DNA of 64,000 nt from positions 496,001-560,000 of the forward strand of contig QZVU01000002.1 in the NCBI GenBank assembly GCA_003602285.1. Direction: 5' to 3'. Position 1 is the first letter of the stretch. Each line of letters starts with the position of its first letter. The notes beneath the pieces were generated by a model. That model was not told the origin of the DNA, searched no databases, and was given only the letters and a program-made list of their open reading frames with translations. The DNA is from Arthrobacter frigidicola. GTDB lineage: Bacteria; Actinomycetota; Actinomycetes; Actinomycetales; Micrococcaceae. Below are positions 51,598-59,654 of this stretch, piece after piece. The position numbers and the translations under genes were made by a program.

Positions 51598-53163
51598 ATG
51601 AGTTCTGTGGGCCGGAGGGCCTTCCTCGCTTCGGTGGCCTTCGGCGGATTCGCTGCTGTGCTGGCGGCCTGTTCCCGCCCTCCGGTGCCGTCGCCGGCAA
51701 CGACGCAGCGGCCGCCCACGGCAGCGACGCCTCCGGCCGCGCCGAACTGGAACGATCTGCAGTCGCGGATATCCGGCAGGCTGCACCTTCAAGGCACCGA
51801 CAGGTATGAGGACGCGAAGCGCGTCGAGAACCCGCGCTTCGATGGCGCACGCCCGCTCGGGGTGCTCGAGGCCGCCACCGCGGACGACGTCGCACAGGCG
51901 GTCCGGTTCGCCGGGGAAGCGGGGGTGCCCTTCGTCGTCCGGGGCGGCGGCCACGGCTATTCCGGGTATTCCTCGGGGGATGTGGGCCCGGCAGGCCTGG
52001 CGCCGTCTCTCGTCATCGACCTGCGCGGTCTGTCCGGCATTACGGTGGAGGACTCGGGCGCCGCGGTGATCGGGGCCGGCGCATCCCTGATCCAGGTTTA
52101 CGACGCGGTGGGCGCAAGGGGCAGGGCGGTGGCGGGCGGCTCGTGCGCCACCGTCGGCGTCGCCGGGCTGACCCTAGGTGGCGGGGTGGGGGTGTTGACC
52201 CGGGCGTACGGACTGACCTCGGACGCGCTGCGGTCGGTGGAACTCGTGACGGCCGCCGGGGACATTGTGACCGCGAGCGCCGACGAGAACGAGGACCTCC
52301 TCTGGGCCTGCCGCGGGGGAGGCGGGCAGGTCGGCATCGCGACGTCCCTGACGTTCGAGACGGTGCCCGCTCCCACTATCACCACCATGTTCCTCGAGTG
52401 GGCCTTCACCGCTGCCGTGCCCGTCATCCTTGCGTGGCAGCAGTGGGCGCCCGAGGCGGATCCCCGGCTGTGGTCAACGCTCAAGCTACTCAGCGGAGCC
52501 CGGCACGACGGGCCGACCATCCAGTTGACCGCGACGTGGACAGGGCCCTCCGCCGAACTCGATGCCCAGGTCGCCGGCCTCCACGAGCGGGCCGGGGTCC
52601 TGCCGCTGGTGAACAGTGTGGAGCCCGACCGGACGTACCGGGATGTGATGTTCACCTACGCCGGGTGTGCGGGGGTTCCCGTGGAGCAGTGCACCACCGG
52701 CCAAGGCGGGGCGCTCCGGCGGGAGGCCTTCAGCGCCACCTCCCATGTTCCCTACGACCTGCTGGACGCTCGGGGCGCCGCCGTACTCGTGGAGCGGTGC
52801 GTGCTCGGCCACCGGTTGGGGGCCATTGAAACGGCGGTGTCGCTGGATGCCCTCGGGGGAGCGGTGCGCGGGTTGCCGGCCTCCTCGACGGGCTTCGGGC
52901 ATCGGGGTGCCTACGCCACCGTCCAGTACACCGCCACCTATGAGGAGGGCGGAGATCCCGCTCCCTTCGATGAATTTGTGCGGCAATCGCGCGCCAGCAT
53001 GGTCCCGTTCTGGGGTGAAGGCGCCTACTTCAACTACTCCGACTCCGCCCTGACTGAGCCGGGGACCGCCTACTTCGGCGAGAACGCCCAGCGGCTGGCC
53101 CGGATCCGGGCCGCGGCCGACCCCGCAGGAGTCTTCGCCACCCCGGCCTTCCGGACTGCCTGA
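51598..53163 (+). CDS. exported, probably lipid-anchored FAD oxidoreductase (bicovalent flavin type)
   Basis: The 521-residue protein has an N-terminal signal with RR at 6-7 and a lipobox LAAC with Cys25, so Tat export and lipid anchoring are likely. The FAD domain has His119 in RGGGHGYSG and Cys183 in GGSCATVGVAG, both ligands of bicovalent 8-alpha-histidyl/6-cysteinyl FAD in berberine-bridge-type oxidases. It ends YFGENAQRLARIRAAADPAGVF. TAGGCT lies 6 bases before ATG 51598. Related enzymes oxidise sugars, so an extracellular oligosaccharide oxidase is possible. Confidence 0.9.
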   Translation: MSSVGRRAFLASVAFGGFAAVLAACSRPPVPSPATTQRPPTAATPPAAPNWNDLQSRISGRLHLQGTDRYEDAKRVENPRFDGARPLGVLEAATADDVAQAVRFAGEAGVPFVVRGGGHGYSGYSSGDVGPAGLAPSLVIDLRGLSGITVEDSGAAVIGAGASLIQVYDAVGARGRAVAGGSCATVGVAGLTLGGGVGVLTRAYGLTSDALRSVELVTAAGDIVTASADENEDLLWACRGGGGQVGIATSLTFETVPAPTITTMFLEWAFTAAVPVILAWQQWAPEADPRLWSTLKLLSGARHDGPTIQLTATWTGPSAELDAQVAGLHERAGVLPLVNSVEPDRTYRDVMFTYAGCAGVPVEQCTTGQGGALRREAFSATSHVPYDLLDARGAAVLVERCVLGHRLGAIETAVSLDALGGAVRGLPASSTGFGHRGAYATVQYTATYEEGGDPAPFDEFVRQSRASMVPFWGEGAYFNYSDSALTEPGTAYFGENAQRLARIRAAADPAGVFATPAFRTA

Positions 53164-53221
53164 CCGGAAACCGGGCTTTCCCGGCCTGTGCACCGACGGG
53201 CTGCGGAAATGACGCGCGGCT

Positions 53222-53295
53222 CCCGTGCTGCACGGGGAGCTGCCGTGCCGTTAACACGGCGACCGGCCGGCAGCCCCAGGGGATGCCGGCCGGTC
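53222..53295. terminator. cluster of three hairpins between convergent genes
   Basis: CCCGTG/CACGGG (53222-53236), GCCGTG/CACGGC (53242-53260) and a 12-bp perfect stem at 53261-53272 with 53284-53295. The last one is a strong candidate terminator for either direction. Confidence 0.7.
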
Positions 53296-53318
53296 GGTGG
53301 AGTGCGGATTGTTGGGTG

Positions 53319-54167
53319 TTACTTCTTGTCGGCCGATGCGGTCACCGTGGACCATGCATCCAGCTCGCTGAGACGGCCGTTCAGTGCCGCACGCATCTGG
53401 TCTGCACCCGCTTCGCCCAGGGCGATGCGCAGCGGAGGGGTGTCCGAGTCGACGACAGCCATCAGGGCAGCCACGGCGGCGGCCGGGTCGATGCCGGATC
53501 CGGCCGGGATCTCACCAATGGCCTTCTGCACGGCCCGCACGGTTCCGTCATAGGCCTCGATGGGCTCGGCAAACGCAAGGTTCGCGAGGAACGGCGTCTC
53601 GGTGGCACCGGGCTGGACGATGCTGACCTTGATGCCCAGAGGTGCAACCTCCTGCGCCAGGGCCTCGGAGAGGCCTTCGACCGCGAACTTGGTCGCGGCG
53701 AGCATCCCGACGCCCGGGTGTGCGAACTGCCCGTAGAGCGATGAACCCTGGAGGATGCGGCCGCTTCCCTGGGCCCGCAGCACGGGAAGGGTCGCTCGCA
53801 GGACGTTGAGCACGCCGAACACGTTCGTGTCGAAGATGGCACGCGCCTGCTTGTCGCTTGCTTCCTCGACGCCGCCGAACAGCCCGTAACCGGCGTTGTT
53901 CGCCACGATGTCGATCGTCCCGAAACTCTCAACGGTGCGCGAGACGGCGGCGGTGACCGCCGCTTCGTCCGCCACGTCGGCGCTCAGCAGCAGCAGGCGG
54001 TTCGGGTACTCGCGCGCCAGATCATCCAGCGGCGCGGTCTTCCGCGACAGTGCAGCGACACTATCGCCCCGACCCAGAGCCGCGAGAACAAGCTCACGGC
54101 CAATGCCGCTCGATGCGCCAGTGATAAACCATGTCTTCGCCTCGGTGGGCGTCTGTGAAGTGATCAT
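53319..54167 (-). CDS. classical SDR oxidoreductase
   Basis: The 282-residue protein has TGASSGIG (residues 17-24), NNAGYG, GSSLYG in place of the usual Ser loop and a catalytic region in which GMLAATKFAVEG carries Ala at the usual Tyr position while the Lys is kept, so activity is uncertain. ATG 54167 lies 6 bases after TATGAT (54174-54179, minus strand), with TTGTAG at a 17-base distance: a good promoter with leaderless start. It diverges from the CGNR gene. Confidence 0.9.
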   Translation of the reverse strand: MITSQTPTEAKTWFITGASSGIGRELVLAALGRGDSVAALSRKTAPLDDLAREYPNRLLLLSADVADEAAVTAAVSRTVESFGTIDIVANNAGYGLFGGVEEASDKQARAIFDTNVFGVLNVLRATLPVLRAQGSGRILQGSSLYGQFAHPGVGMLAATKFAVEGLSEALAQEVAPLGIKVSIVQPGATETPFLANLAFAEPIEAYDGTVRAVQKAIGEIPAGSGIDPAAAVAALMAVVDSDTPPLRIALGEAGADQMRAALNGRLSELDAWSTVTASADKK

Positions 54168-54168
54168 G

Positions 54169-54180
54169 TTATGATCATAA
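54169..54180. promoter_or_regulatory. 12-bp palindrome on the -10 box of the SDR promoter
   Basis: TTATGATCATAA covers the TATGAT -10 element; the -35 TTGTAG is at 54197-54202 (minus strand). A bound repressor would block transcription. A pair GAACAT (54188-54193) and ATGTTC (54223-54228) flanks it. Confidence 0.6.
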
Positions 54181-54268
54181 TAGTTTAGAACATGACCTAC
54201 AACCCCTTAGGGAGCCGAAGTTATGTTCAAAGTCATTTGGCGTAACAAAAGAGGTGTACACTCTACGC

Positions 54269-54868
54269 GTGAGCACATCCTCCAGCCCGTCGGTCCTGAC
54301 CGCCACTCCAGAAGTGAAGGCCCTCATGGCGTTCGCCAACACCAAGGCGACCGTGGAAAAAGGCGAGGACTGGGAGAGCCCCGATCAGCTCTCCCAATGG
54401 CTCTCCCAGCACATGGGGGCGCCCGAGGGCCTGGCCCTCACTCCTGCAGACCTTGCCGCCGCGAAGGAGCTCCGCGACGCCCTGGTCGTGAGCATGCTGC
54501 ACAACGCCGGCCATGCCGTCTCGGAGGAGGAGGTGGCCCGGGCGCAGGGCGCCATCGCGAAGATCGGCGCGGCGCACCCCCTGACGGCCATGCCGTTCTC
54601 GCTCCGGCAGAAACTCGTGCCCATGCAGTCCGGGTTCGCGGCGGTCCTGGGCCAGGTCGTGGCGGCCCTGACCGTCACCACGATTGAAGAGCGGTGGCAC
54701 AGGGTCAAGGCCTGCGGTAACCCGCAGTGCAAGACGGCGTTCTACGACCGCACCCGTAATGGGGCCGGAGCCTACTGCAGGGCCAATCCCTGCGGCACGA
54801 AGATGGCGATGCGCTCCTACCGGCAGCGCAAGGCCACTGCTGCGGCGAAGGACGCTACAGGCCAGTGA
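54269..54868 (+). CDS. CGNR zinc-finger / ABATE domain protein, probable regulator
   Basis: The 199-residue protein has an ABATE domain (residues 20-135: LMAFANTKATVEKG start and helical middle) and a C-terminal CGNR zinc finger (ACGNPQCKTAFYDRTRNGAGAYC, then NPCGTKMAMRSYRQR). CGNR proteins are believed to be DNA-binding stress regulators. GTG 54269 lies 6 bases after TACACT (54257-54262), so leaderless. It diverges from an SDR gene with a palindrome in between and precedes an aminotransferase-like gene by 31 bases. Confidence 0.9.
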   Translation: MSTSSSPSVLTATPEVKALMAFANTKATVEKGEDWESPDQLSQWLSQHMGAPEGLALTPADLAAAKELRDALVVSMLHNAGHAVSEEEVARAQGAIAKIGAAHPLTAMPFSLRQKLVPMQSGFAAVLGQVVAALTVTTIEERWHRVKACGNPQCKTAFYDRTRNGAGAYCRANPCGTKMAMRSYRQRKATAAAKDATGQ

Positions 54869-54899
54869 AAACCGGACACGCTGGGGAAGGGGAGTGAAA

Positions 54900-56008
54900 G
54901 TGACTGATTCCAAGCTGCAGGAGTATGCGGCGGCCTTCCGCGAATCCGGTGGATACCTCAACTTCGCCAGCTACGGCCCCCCGTCGCGGCAGGTTGAGGA
55001 GACCTCCGCGGAGCTCCTGCGCACGGCCGCCGGGGGAGCCGTCGGTGCCAGCGAGCAGCTCCACCTGCAGGACCTGCGGGCCCGCCAGGCGTTCTCCCGG
55101 CTCAGCGGGTTCCCGCTCGACCGCGTGGGACTGCTGCCCTATACCTCGCTCGGGCTGTTCCAGGTGGCCTTCGGGATCAGGGCCGGGACGGTCCTGGTCG
55201 GTGCCGGGGAGTTCCCCGCCAATCTCTATCCCTGGCTCCGTGCAACCGGGCTGGGACTCGGCGCCGTCCACCGCCTGGGCGAGCCGGGGGACCGCGTCAC
55301 GGTGGAACTGGTGGAACAGGCACTGACCTCCGATACCGTCGCGCTCGCCGTCAGCGCCGTCGACTTCCGCACCGGCTACCGCGCCGACCTGGCCGGCCTC
55401 CGGGAGGTCCTCGGGCCGGACCGGCTGCTCGTTGTGGACGGCATCCAGGGCTTCGGCGCCGTTGACCTCGACTGGGCCGTTGCCGACGCACTCGTCGTCG
55501 GAGGCCAAAAATGGATCCGTGGCGGTTGGGGGCCGGCGCCCTGGCCTTCTCGGAGGCCGGGATCGCGCGGATCCGTCCGGTGTTGAGCGGCTGGACGGGT
55601 GTCGAAGACGCGACCGTCCATGACGGCGTCGAGCACCCATCGCGGGCGGGCGCCCTGGGCTTCGGCATTTCCCACCTCTCGCCTTTCGCCGTGGGGTCCT
55701 TCGCCGCCGCGCTCGAACTGATCGAGGCCGCCACCCCGCCCGTGATCGAGGCGGGGATCGCGGCGGGGGTGGATCGCCTGCTCACCGAACTCGATGCTGC
55801 GGGTCTTCCGGTGCTCTCGCCCCGGCAGCGTGCCGAGCGCGCGGGGATCGTGTCGGTTGAGGTTCCCGACGCGGGAGCGGCCCTGCGGGCACTCGCGGAC
55901 GCCGGCATCAGTGCCACAGCGCACGACGGCCGGCGTATCCGCCTGTCTCCCCACACCACGACGCCGACCCAGACGTTTGTTGACGCTGCGGGGATCCTGG
56001 CCGCTTAG
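54900..56008 (+). pseudogene. class-V aminotransferase-like PLP enzyme, frameshifted
   Basis: The frame starts at GTG 54900 after AGGGGAG. Up to about 55527 it reads a class-V aminotransferase (VDGIQGFGAVDLDWAVADALVVGGQKWIRGGWG, PLP Lys in GGQKW). The reading frame then breaks: the continuation AGALAFSEAGIARIRPVL and the C-terminal domain are in another frame. Adding one G to the run of five at 55528-55532 restores one continuous protein of about 370 residues. Either a real one-base deletion or a sequencing error in the G run. The gene follows the CGNR gene and would be an operon partner. Confidence 0.85.
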
Positions 56009-56113
56009 TCCGATGTTCAGGGGGAGTCAGCGCCCCGGCCACCTTCCCGACCCGGTCTGTTCGCTGGTCCCCGCGACGGTGGAAGCGCAAACCGCCCCCG
56101 ACCAGGAGCTTCA

Positions 56114-57214
56114 GTGAAACCACGACACCTTCCCGCCACGGCAACCCTCTGCCTCGCCCTGGCGTTCGGCACCGCCGCCCCCGCCGCCGCACAGACCGAT
56201 CCCGCTCCGGCCGCCAACGGCTCCACCGCGCCGGCCGCTGCCGGTGCCCACTTCGACCTTCAGGCGCACCGCGGCGGGATCGGCCTCACCGTGGAGAGCA
56301 CCCTCCCGGCGTTCGCCGCCGCGCTGCGCACCGGGGTTTCGACACTCGAACTTGACCTGCAGATCACCCGCGACGGCCGGGAGGTGATCACCCACGACCG
56401 CCGCATCGACGGCCGCAAGTGCGCCGACACCGTGCCCGTGGTCGCGGGTGACCCGCAGTTCCCCTATGCCGGCAAGTACGTCAAGGACCTCACCTTCGAC
56501 CAGGTCCGCACCCTCGACTGCGGATCGCGGGCGCTGCCCGCCTACCCCGGCCAGGTCACCGCGCCGGGCGCGAAGATGCCGACCCTGGCCGAACTGTTCA
56601 CCCTGGTGAAGGCGCACCGGGCCAGCCAGGTCGAGTTCAACATCGAAACCAAGGTGGAGGCAGGCGCCCCGGAACAGACCGCCCCGCGGGAGCAGTTCGT
56701 CGAGGTGGCGCTGCGGGAGATCCGCGCGGCCGGCATGGAGCGCCGGGTCTCCATCCAGAGCTTCGACTGGGGCGCCCTGCGCCTGGTGCAGCAGCATGCA
56801 CCGGAGATTCCGACGGTCGCCCTCACCAATAAGGACTTCCTGCAGGTCGGACAGCCCGGTGCCTCGCCCTGGCTCGGCGGCCTCGACGCCGACGACTTCG
56901 GCGGGGACCTCGTCCAGGCGGCCTCCTTCCTGGGCTTCGACGCCGTCTCCCCGGTGCATGGCTCGCCGCAGAACGGCACGGTCACCGACGGAAACTACGT
57001 CCCCTACGTCACCGCCGATATGGTCCAGCGGGCGCACGCTGCGGGAGTGCAGGTCATCCCCTGGACGGTGAACGACGAGGCCACCATGTCCAGCCTGATC
57101 GACCTCGGCATCGACGGGCTGATCACCGACTATCCGGACCGGCTGCGCGGGGTCCTCGCCGGGAAGTCGATGAAGCTCCCCCACCAGTACAAGGAAGCCA
57201 AGGCGTCCTCCTAG
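56114..57214 (+). CDS. secreted glycerophosphodiester phosphodiesterase family protein
   Basis: The 366-residue protein has a signal peptide (hydrophobic 11-25, Ala-rich cleavage region to 27). The GDPD barrel has HRGG at about 53-56, ELDLQITRDGREVITHD with the Glu/Asp metal ligands and the second His, and FNIETK. It hydrolyses glycerophosphodiesters outside the cell, releasing glycerol 3-phosphate. The late HGSPQNGTVTDGNYVPYVTADMVQRAHAAGVQVIPWTVND block is usual. GTG 56114 follows CAGGAG. It is a single gene. Confidence 0.93.
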   Translation: MKPRHLPATATLCLALAFGTAAPAAAQTDPAPAANGSTAPAAAGAHFDLQAHRGGIGLTVESTLPAFAAALRTGVSTLELDLQITRDGREVITHDRRIDGRKCADTVPVVAGDPQFPYAGKYVKDLTFDQVRTLDCGSRALPAYPGQVTAPGAKMPTLAELFTLVKAHRASQVEFNIETKVEAGAPEQTAPREQFVEVALREIRAAGMERRVSIQSFDWGALRLVQQHAPEIPTVALTNKDFLQVGQPGASPWLGGLDADDFGGDLVQAASFLGFDAVSPVHGSPQNGTVTDGNYVPYVTADMVQRAHAAGVQVIPWTVNDEATMSSLIDLGIDGLITDYPDRLRGVLAGKSMKLPHQYKEAKASS

Positions 57215-57604
57215 GAGGTGCAGGCTGCGGGTCGGGCGGCTACGGTGGGTTCGCCCCTGCCGGAACCGCCCGGCCCGTGCGACACTGGCGCATGACTTTG
57301 GGCCGGCCGAATGGGGGCGCCGACGGCGGGCCGCCCGGCGAGGAGCTGAGCTGGGTGCAGCGGTTGATGCTGTACTTCACCACGCCGTGGCGGAAGACCG
57401 CCGCGGCGCTGGTGGTGGTGGGCGTGTGTACTGGTGGTTCTTCTGACCCAGGGCAGCAGCGTGCCGGCGACCTGATGACGTTGACGCGTACTGACCGGCA
57501 GGAGCATCAGGGGAAGTCCAACAAGCGTGCGGACGAACAGGTAGCCGTAGCCGGTATTCGCCGTCAGCAACCAACGGACAATCCTGATGATCGTCTGCTC
57601 CTGG
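57215..57604. other. 390-bp stretch with two truncated-looking reading frames
   Basis: Plus strand: from ATG 57292 the frame reads a short hydrophilic start and ELSWVQRLMLYFTTPWRKT plus a hydrophobic AAALVVVGV, like a small membrane protein that breaks off near 57430. Minus strand, coupled to the M48 stop: QEQTIIRIVRWLLTANTGYG and a hydrophobic continuation with no proper start codon (only TTG 57570), ending near 57440. Both lose their sense at about the same point, which suggests a join. No intact gene is claimed. Confidence 0.45.
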
Positions 57605-58288
57605 TCATCGGTTGTTTCGGGAGAGTGCAGCTTGCATGGCTCGGAGCCTCGTGGATCGGTAGGGGCGGGTCCGAAAAAGGAATGACACTCTTCGCGTCAG
57701 CGTCATGGGCTCTGTTGCTTCCGGTTTGTCTACTTCCCACGAGTCGAACACTTCACGTGCGCCTGTCAGCTCTGGGTCATGGCGTAGAGCAAACATGTCA
57801 GCGCGCATCTCCCCTTCCCGACCCATCGCACACGCCATAAGCAACCAAACACCCAAGGTGACCAAGCCGATCACCAGGACGGCGAATCCACCATACGAGC
57901 TGGCGTTGAAGTAGCCCGCGAGGGCGGCCGCTAGAAAGCCCCCCAACATCAGCACTCCCGCAAGGGAGAAAACCGCAACGAGCACGCGGGTTCTTCTCGC
58001 GAACCGCGCCGCATCCGCGAAATGCCCGAGCTCGTGCGCGAGCAGGAAGGTCAGTCCCTCGAGGGACAGCTCACGCAGGGCGCGCTCAGTGACTTCGATC
58101 GTGGGTGGGCCTTTGCGCGTTGCAAAGTAGGCGTCGGCCCGAGCTGGGCCCGGCCCTACGGACCGAACAATGCTGACTCCTGGTACCTGCAGGCCCTCCT
58201 CGCCACTGATGCGCGACACGTGGATGCGGGCGGCTTTTTGGAGCTCGTCGTATCCGTCGATGACGTATCGATCACGAGACACATCCAT
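57605..58288 (-). CDS. M48 family (HtpX-like) metallopeptidase
   Basis: The 227-residue protein has the zinc motif HELGHFAD in the middle, two membrane segments after it, and the third ligand Glu in GEMRADMFA. This small M48 form has catalysis on the cytosolic face of the membrane. ATG 58288 has GGTGAGGA upstream; the frame continues to 58396 through Pro/Gln-rich non-family sequence. Its ribosome site overlaps the stop of a resolvase remnant. No partner gene is visible. Confidence 0.85.
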   Translation of the reverse strand: MDVSRDRYVIDGYDELQKAARIHVSRISGEEGLQVPGVSIVRSVGPGPARADAYFATRKGPPTIEVTERALRELSLEGLTFLLAHELGHFADAARFARRTRVLVAVFSLAGVLMLGGFLAAALAGYFNASSYGGFAVLVIGLVTLGVWLLMACAMGREGEMRADMFALRHDPELTGAREVFDSWEVDKPEATEPMTLTRRVSFLFRTRPYRSTRLRAMQAALSRNNR

Positions 58289-58296
58289 TTCGGTCC

Positions 58297-58380
58297 TCAC
58301 CGGTTCAGTGCCCGGTACAGGGTGCTCCGTTCGATGTTGAGGCGTCGGGCCACTTCGATCTTGGGTACGTCCTTGGACAT
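58297..58380 (-). pseudogene. remnant of a resolvase/invertase C-terminal helix-turn-helix
   Basis: The 27-codon frame reads DVPKIEVARRLNIERSTLYRALNR, the HTH_7 DNA-binding end of serine resolvases and invertases, after an ATG and with a stop right behind. The catalytic domain is missing: an in-frame stop sits just upstream. It is the scar of a mobile element or site-specific recombination system. Confidence 0.75.
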
Positions 58381-58420
58381 GGGGATGGGAAGTCATGCGA
58401 AAACCATTCGGGTTGGAGAG

Positions 58421-58463
58421 TTGGTTCGAGGGTTGGGTGGCGGGTTGGAGGCTGCGGCGTTTC
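58421..58463 (+). repeat. 43-bp direct repeat, copy A
   Basis: Matches 59691-59733 with about 4 mismatches; the last 22 bases (58442-58463) are identical to 59712-59733. It lies just behind the beta-lactamase-like gene. On the minus strand both copies encode KRRSLQP-like sequence. Confidence 0.8.
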
Positions 58464-58474
58464 GGGCGAACGGG

Positions 58475-59653
58475 TCAGGGTGTGCTGAGGGCTTCGCCGA
58501 GGGCGTCGATGGACAAGCGGGCGAAATCGAGGAATTCTTCCGTGGGGCCGTCGAGGGGGCCGTCGTAGATGGCGTTTGGCAGGGCTGTGAGGGTGATGGT
58601 GACGGCGGTGCCGTCCTCTGCGACTGTGTTGATCGTCTGGTAGCCGGGGATGTAGCCGTTATGGCCCCAGGTTGTGCCGCCGCCCAGTTCGCTGCTTTCG
58701 ATCCCCAGCCCGTATGTGTTTCCGGGGATGATTTTGTCGCCGGTGGGGATGCCGGTGAGCATCTGGTCCAGTTCGGCCGGTTCCAGGAGCTCGCCGTCGA
58801 GGACGGCTTTCATGAAGGTGTTGAGCTCAGCCGGTGTGGATACCATCGCCCCGGATGCCCAGGCCGTCGAAGAATCGTACTCGGTGATCTCGCGCAGTTC
58901 TCCGTCGGCGTCGATGTGGTAGCCCAGGGGATGCTCACCGCGCAGCCCGGTCTCTCCCGGGTCTGGCAGGTAGGTGTGCTTCAGGTCCAGGGGGGTGACG
59001 ATCCGATCGTGGATCTGTTCGGCCAGGGGCCGTTGGGTGACGCGTTCGATGATCAGGCCCAGAACGATGTAGTTGGTGTTGGTGTATTGATGCCGTTCTC
59101 CTGCGGGGAAGATCGCGGGCTGTCCGAGAGCGATGTCGAGCACGTCCCGGGGTGAGCGGTAGACGTCGCGGTCGGCGAACGCTTCTTTGACGACGAGGTC
59201 GGTGTACTCGGGCAGGCCGCTGGTGTGCTGGAGCAGCTGCCGGACGGTGATGGCCTTCGGGTCGATTCCCTTCCCCTTGATGAGGCCGGGGAGGTAGGTT
59301 TCGACGCTTCGGTCCAGCTCCAGGAGTCCTTCTTCCACCAGCTGCAAAGCCACCACCGCGGAGAATGGCTTGCTGGCGCTTCCAACGCGCACTTCACCGT
59401 CAGCGGGGACCGGTGCGTCGGCGTCGAGGTCCGCGGTGCCGGCGGTGGCGGTTTCGGCGGTGCCGTCCGGGGAGGTGCGGGTGATGATCGCGCCCGGGTA
59501 GCCTTCCTCGACGAGTCGTTCGGCGATGCTGGTCAGCACCTTCGGTGCTTTCTCGGGGGCGTCCTTGGTGGCGGCCGGGGAGGCGCAGGCGGTGAACGCG
59601 AGCGAGGCGGCCAGTGCGGTGGTGATGACCGCGAATTTGGGGGTGTGTTTCAT
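58475..59653 (-). CDS. lipoprotein serine hydrolase, beta-lactamase / D-alanyl-D-alanine carboxypeptidase family
   Basis: The 392-residue protein has a signal peptide with lipobox FTAC (Cys 23). The class-C fold has SASK (catalytic Ser and Lys), YTNTNY (Tyr-x-Asn) and the third motif WGHNGYIPG. These exported hydrolases act on cell-wall peptides, esters or beta-lactams; no specific function can be given. GGAG lies 8 bases before ATG 59653, one base after the stop of a small membrane protein, so the two are coupled. The gene is bracketed by 43-bp direct repeats. Confidence 0.92.
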   Translation of the reverse strand: MKHTPKFAVITTALAASLAFTACASPAATKDAPEKAPKVLTSIAERLVEEGYPGAIITRTSPDGTAETATAGTADLDADAPVPADGEVRVGSASKPFSAVVALQLVEEGLLELDRSVETYLPGLIKGKGIDPKAITVRQLLQHTSGLPEYTDLVVKEAFADRDVYRSPRDVLDIALGQPAIFPAGERHQYTNTNYIVLGLIIERVTQRPLAEQIHDRIVTPLDLKHTYLPDPGETGLRGEHPLGYHIDADGELREITEYDSSTAWASGAMVSTPAELNTFMKAVLDGELLEPAELDQMLTGIPTGDKIIPGNTYGLGIESSELGGGTTWGHNGYIPGYQTINTVAEDGTAVTITLTALPNAIYDGPLDGPTEEFLDFARLSIDALGEALSTP

Positions 59654-59654
59654 G

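Noticed and set aside
55511-56008. Independent gene starting at ATG 55511
   Set aside because: It is the C-terminal part of the aminotransferase-like protein after the frameshift; it has no ribosome site and begins in the middle of the fold.
58022-59155. Plus-strand frame through the M48 and serine hydrolase genes
   Set aside because: Spans two real minus-strand genes and both strands' gaps; no motif and no ribosome site.
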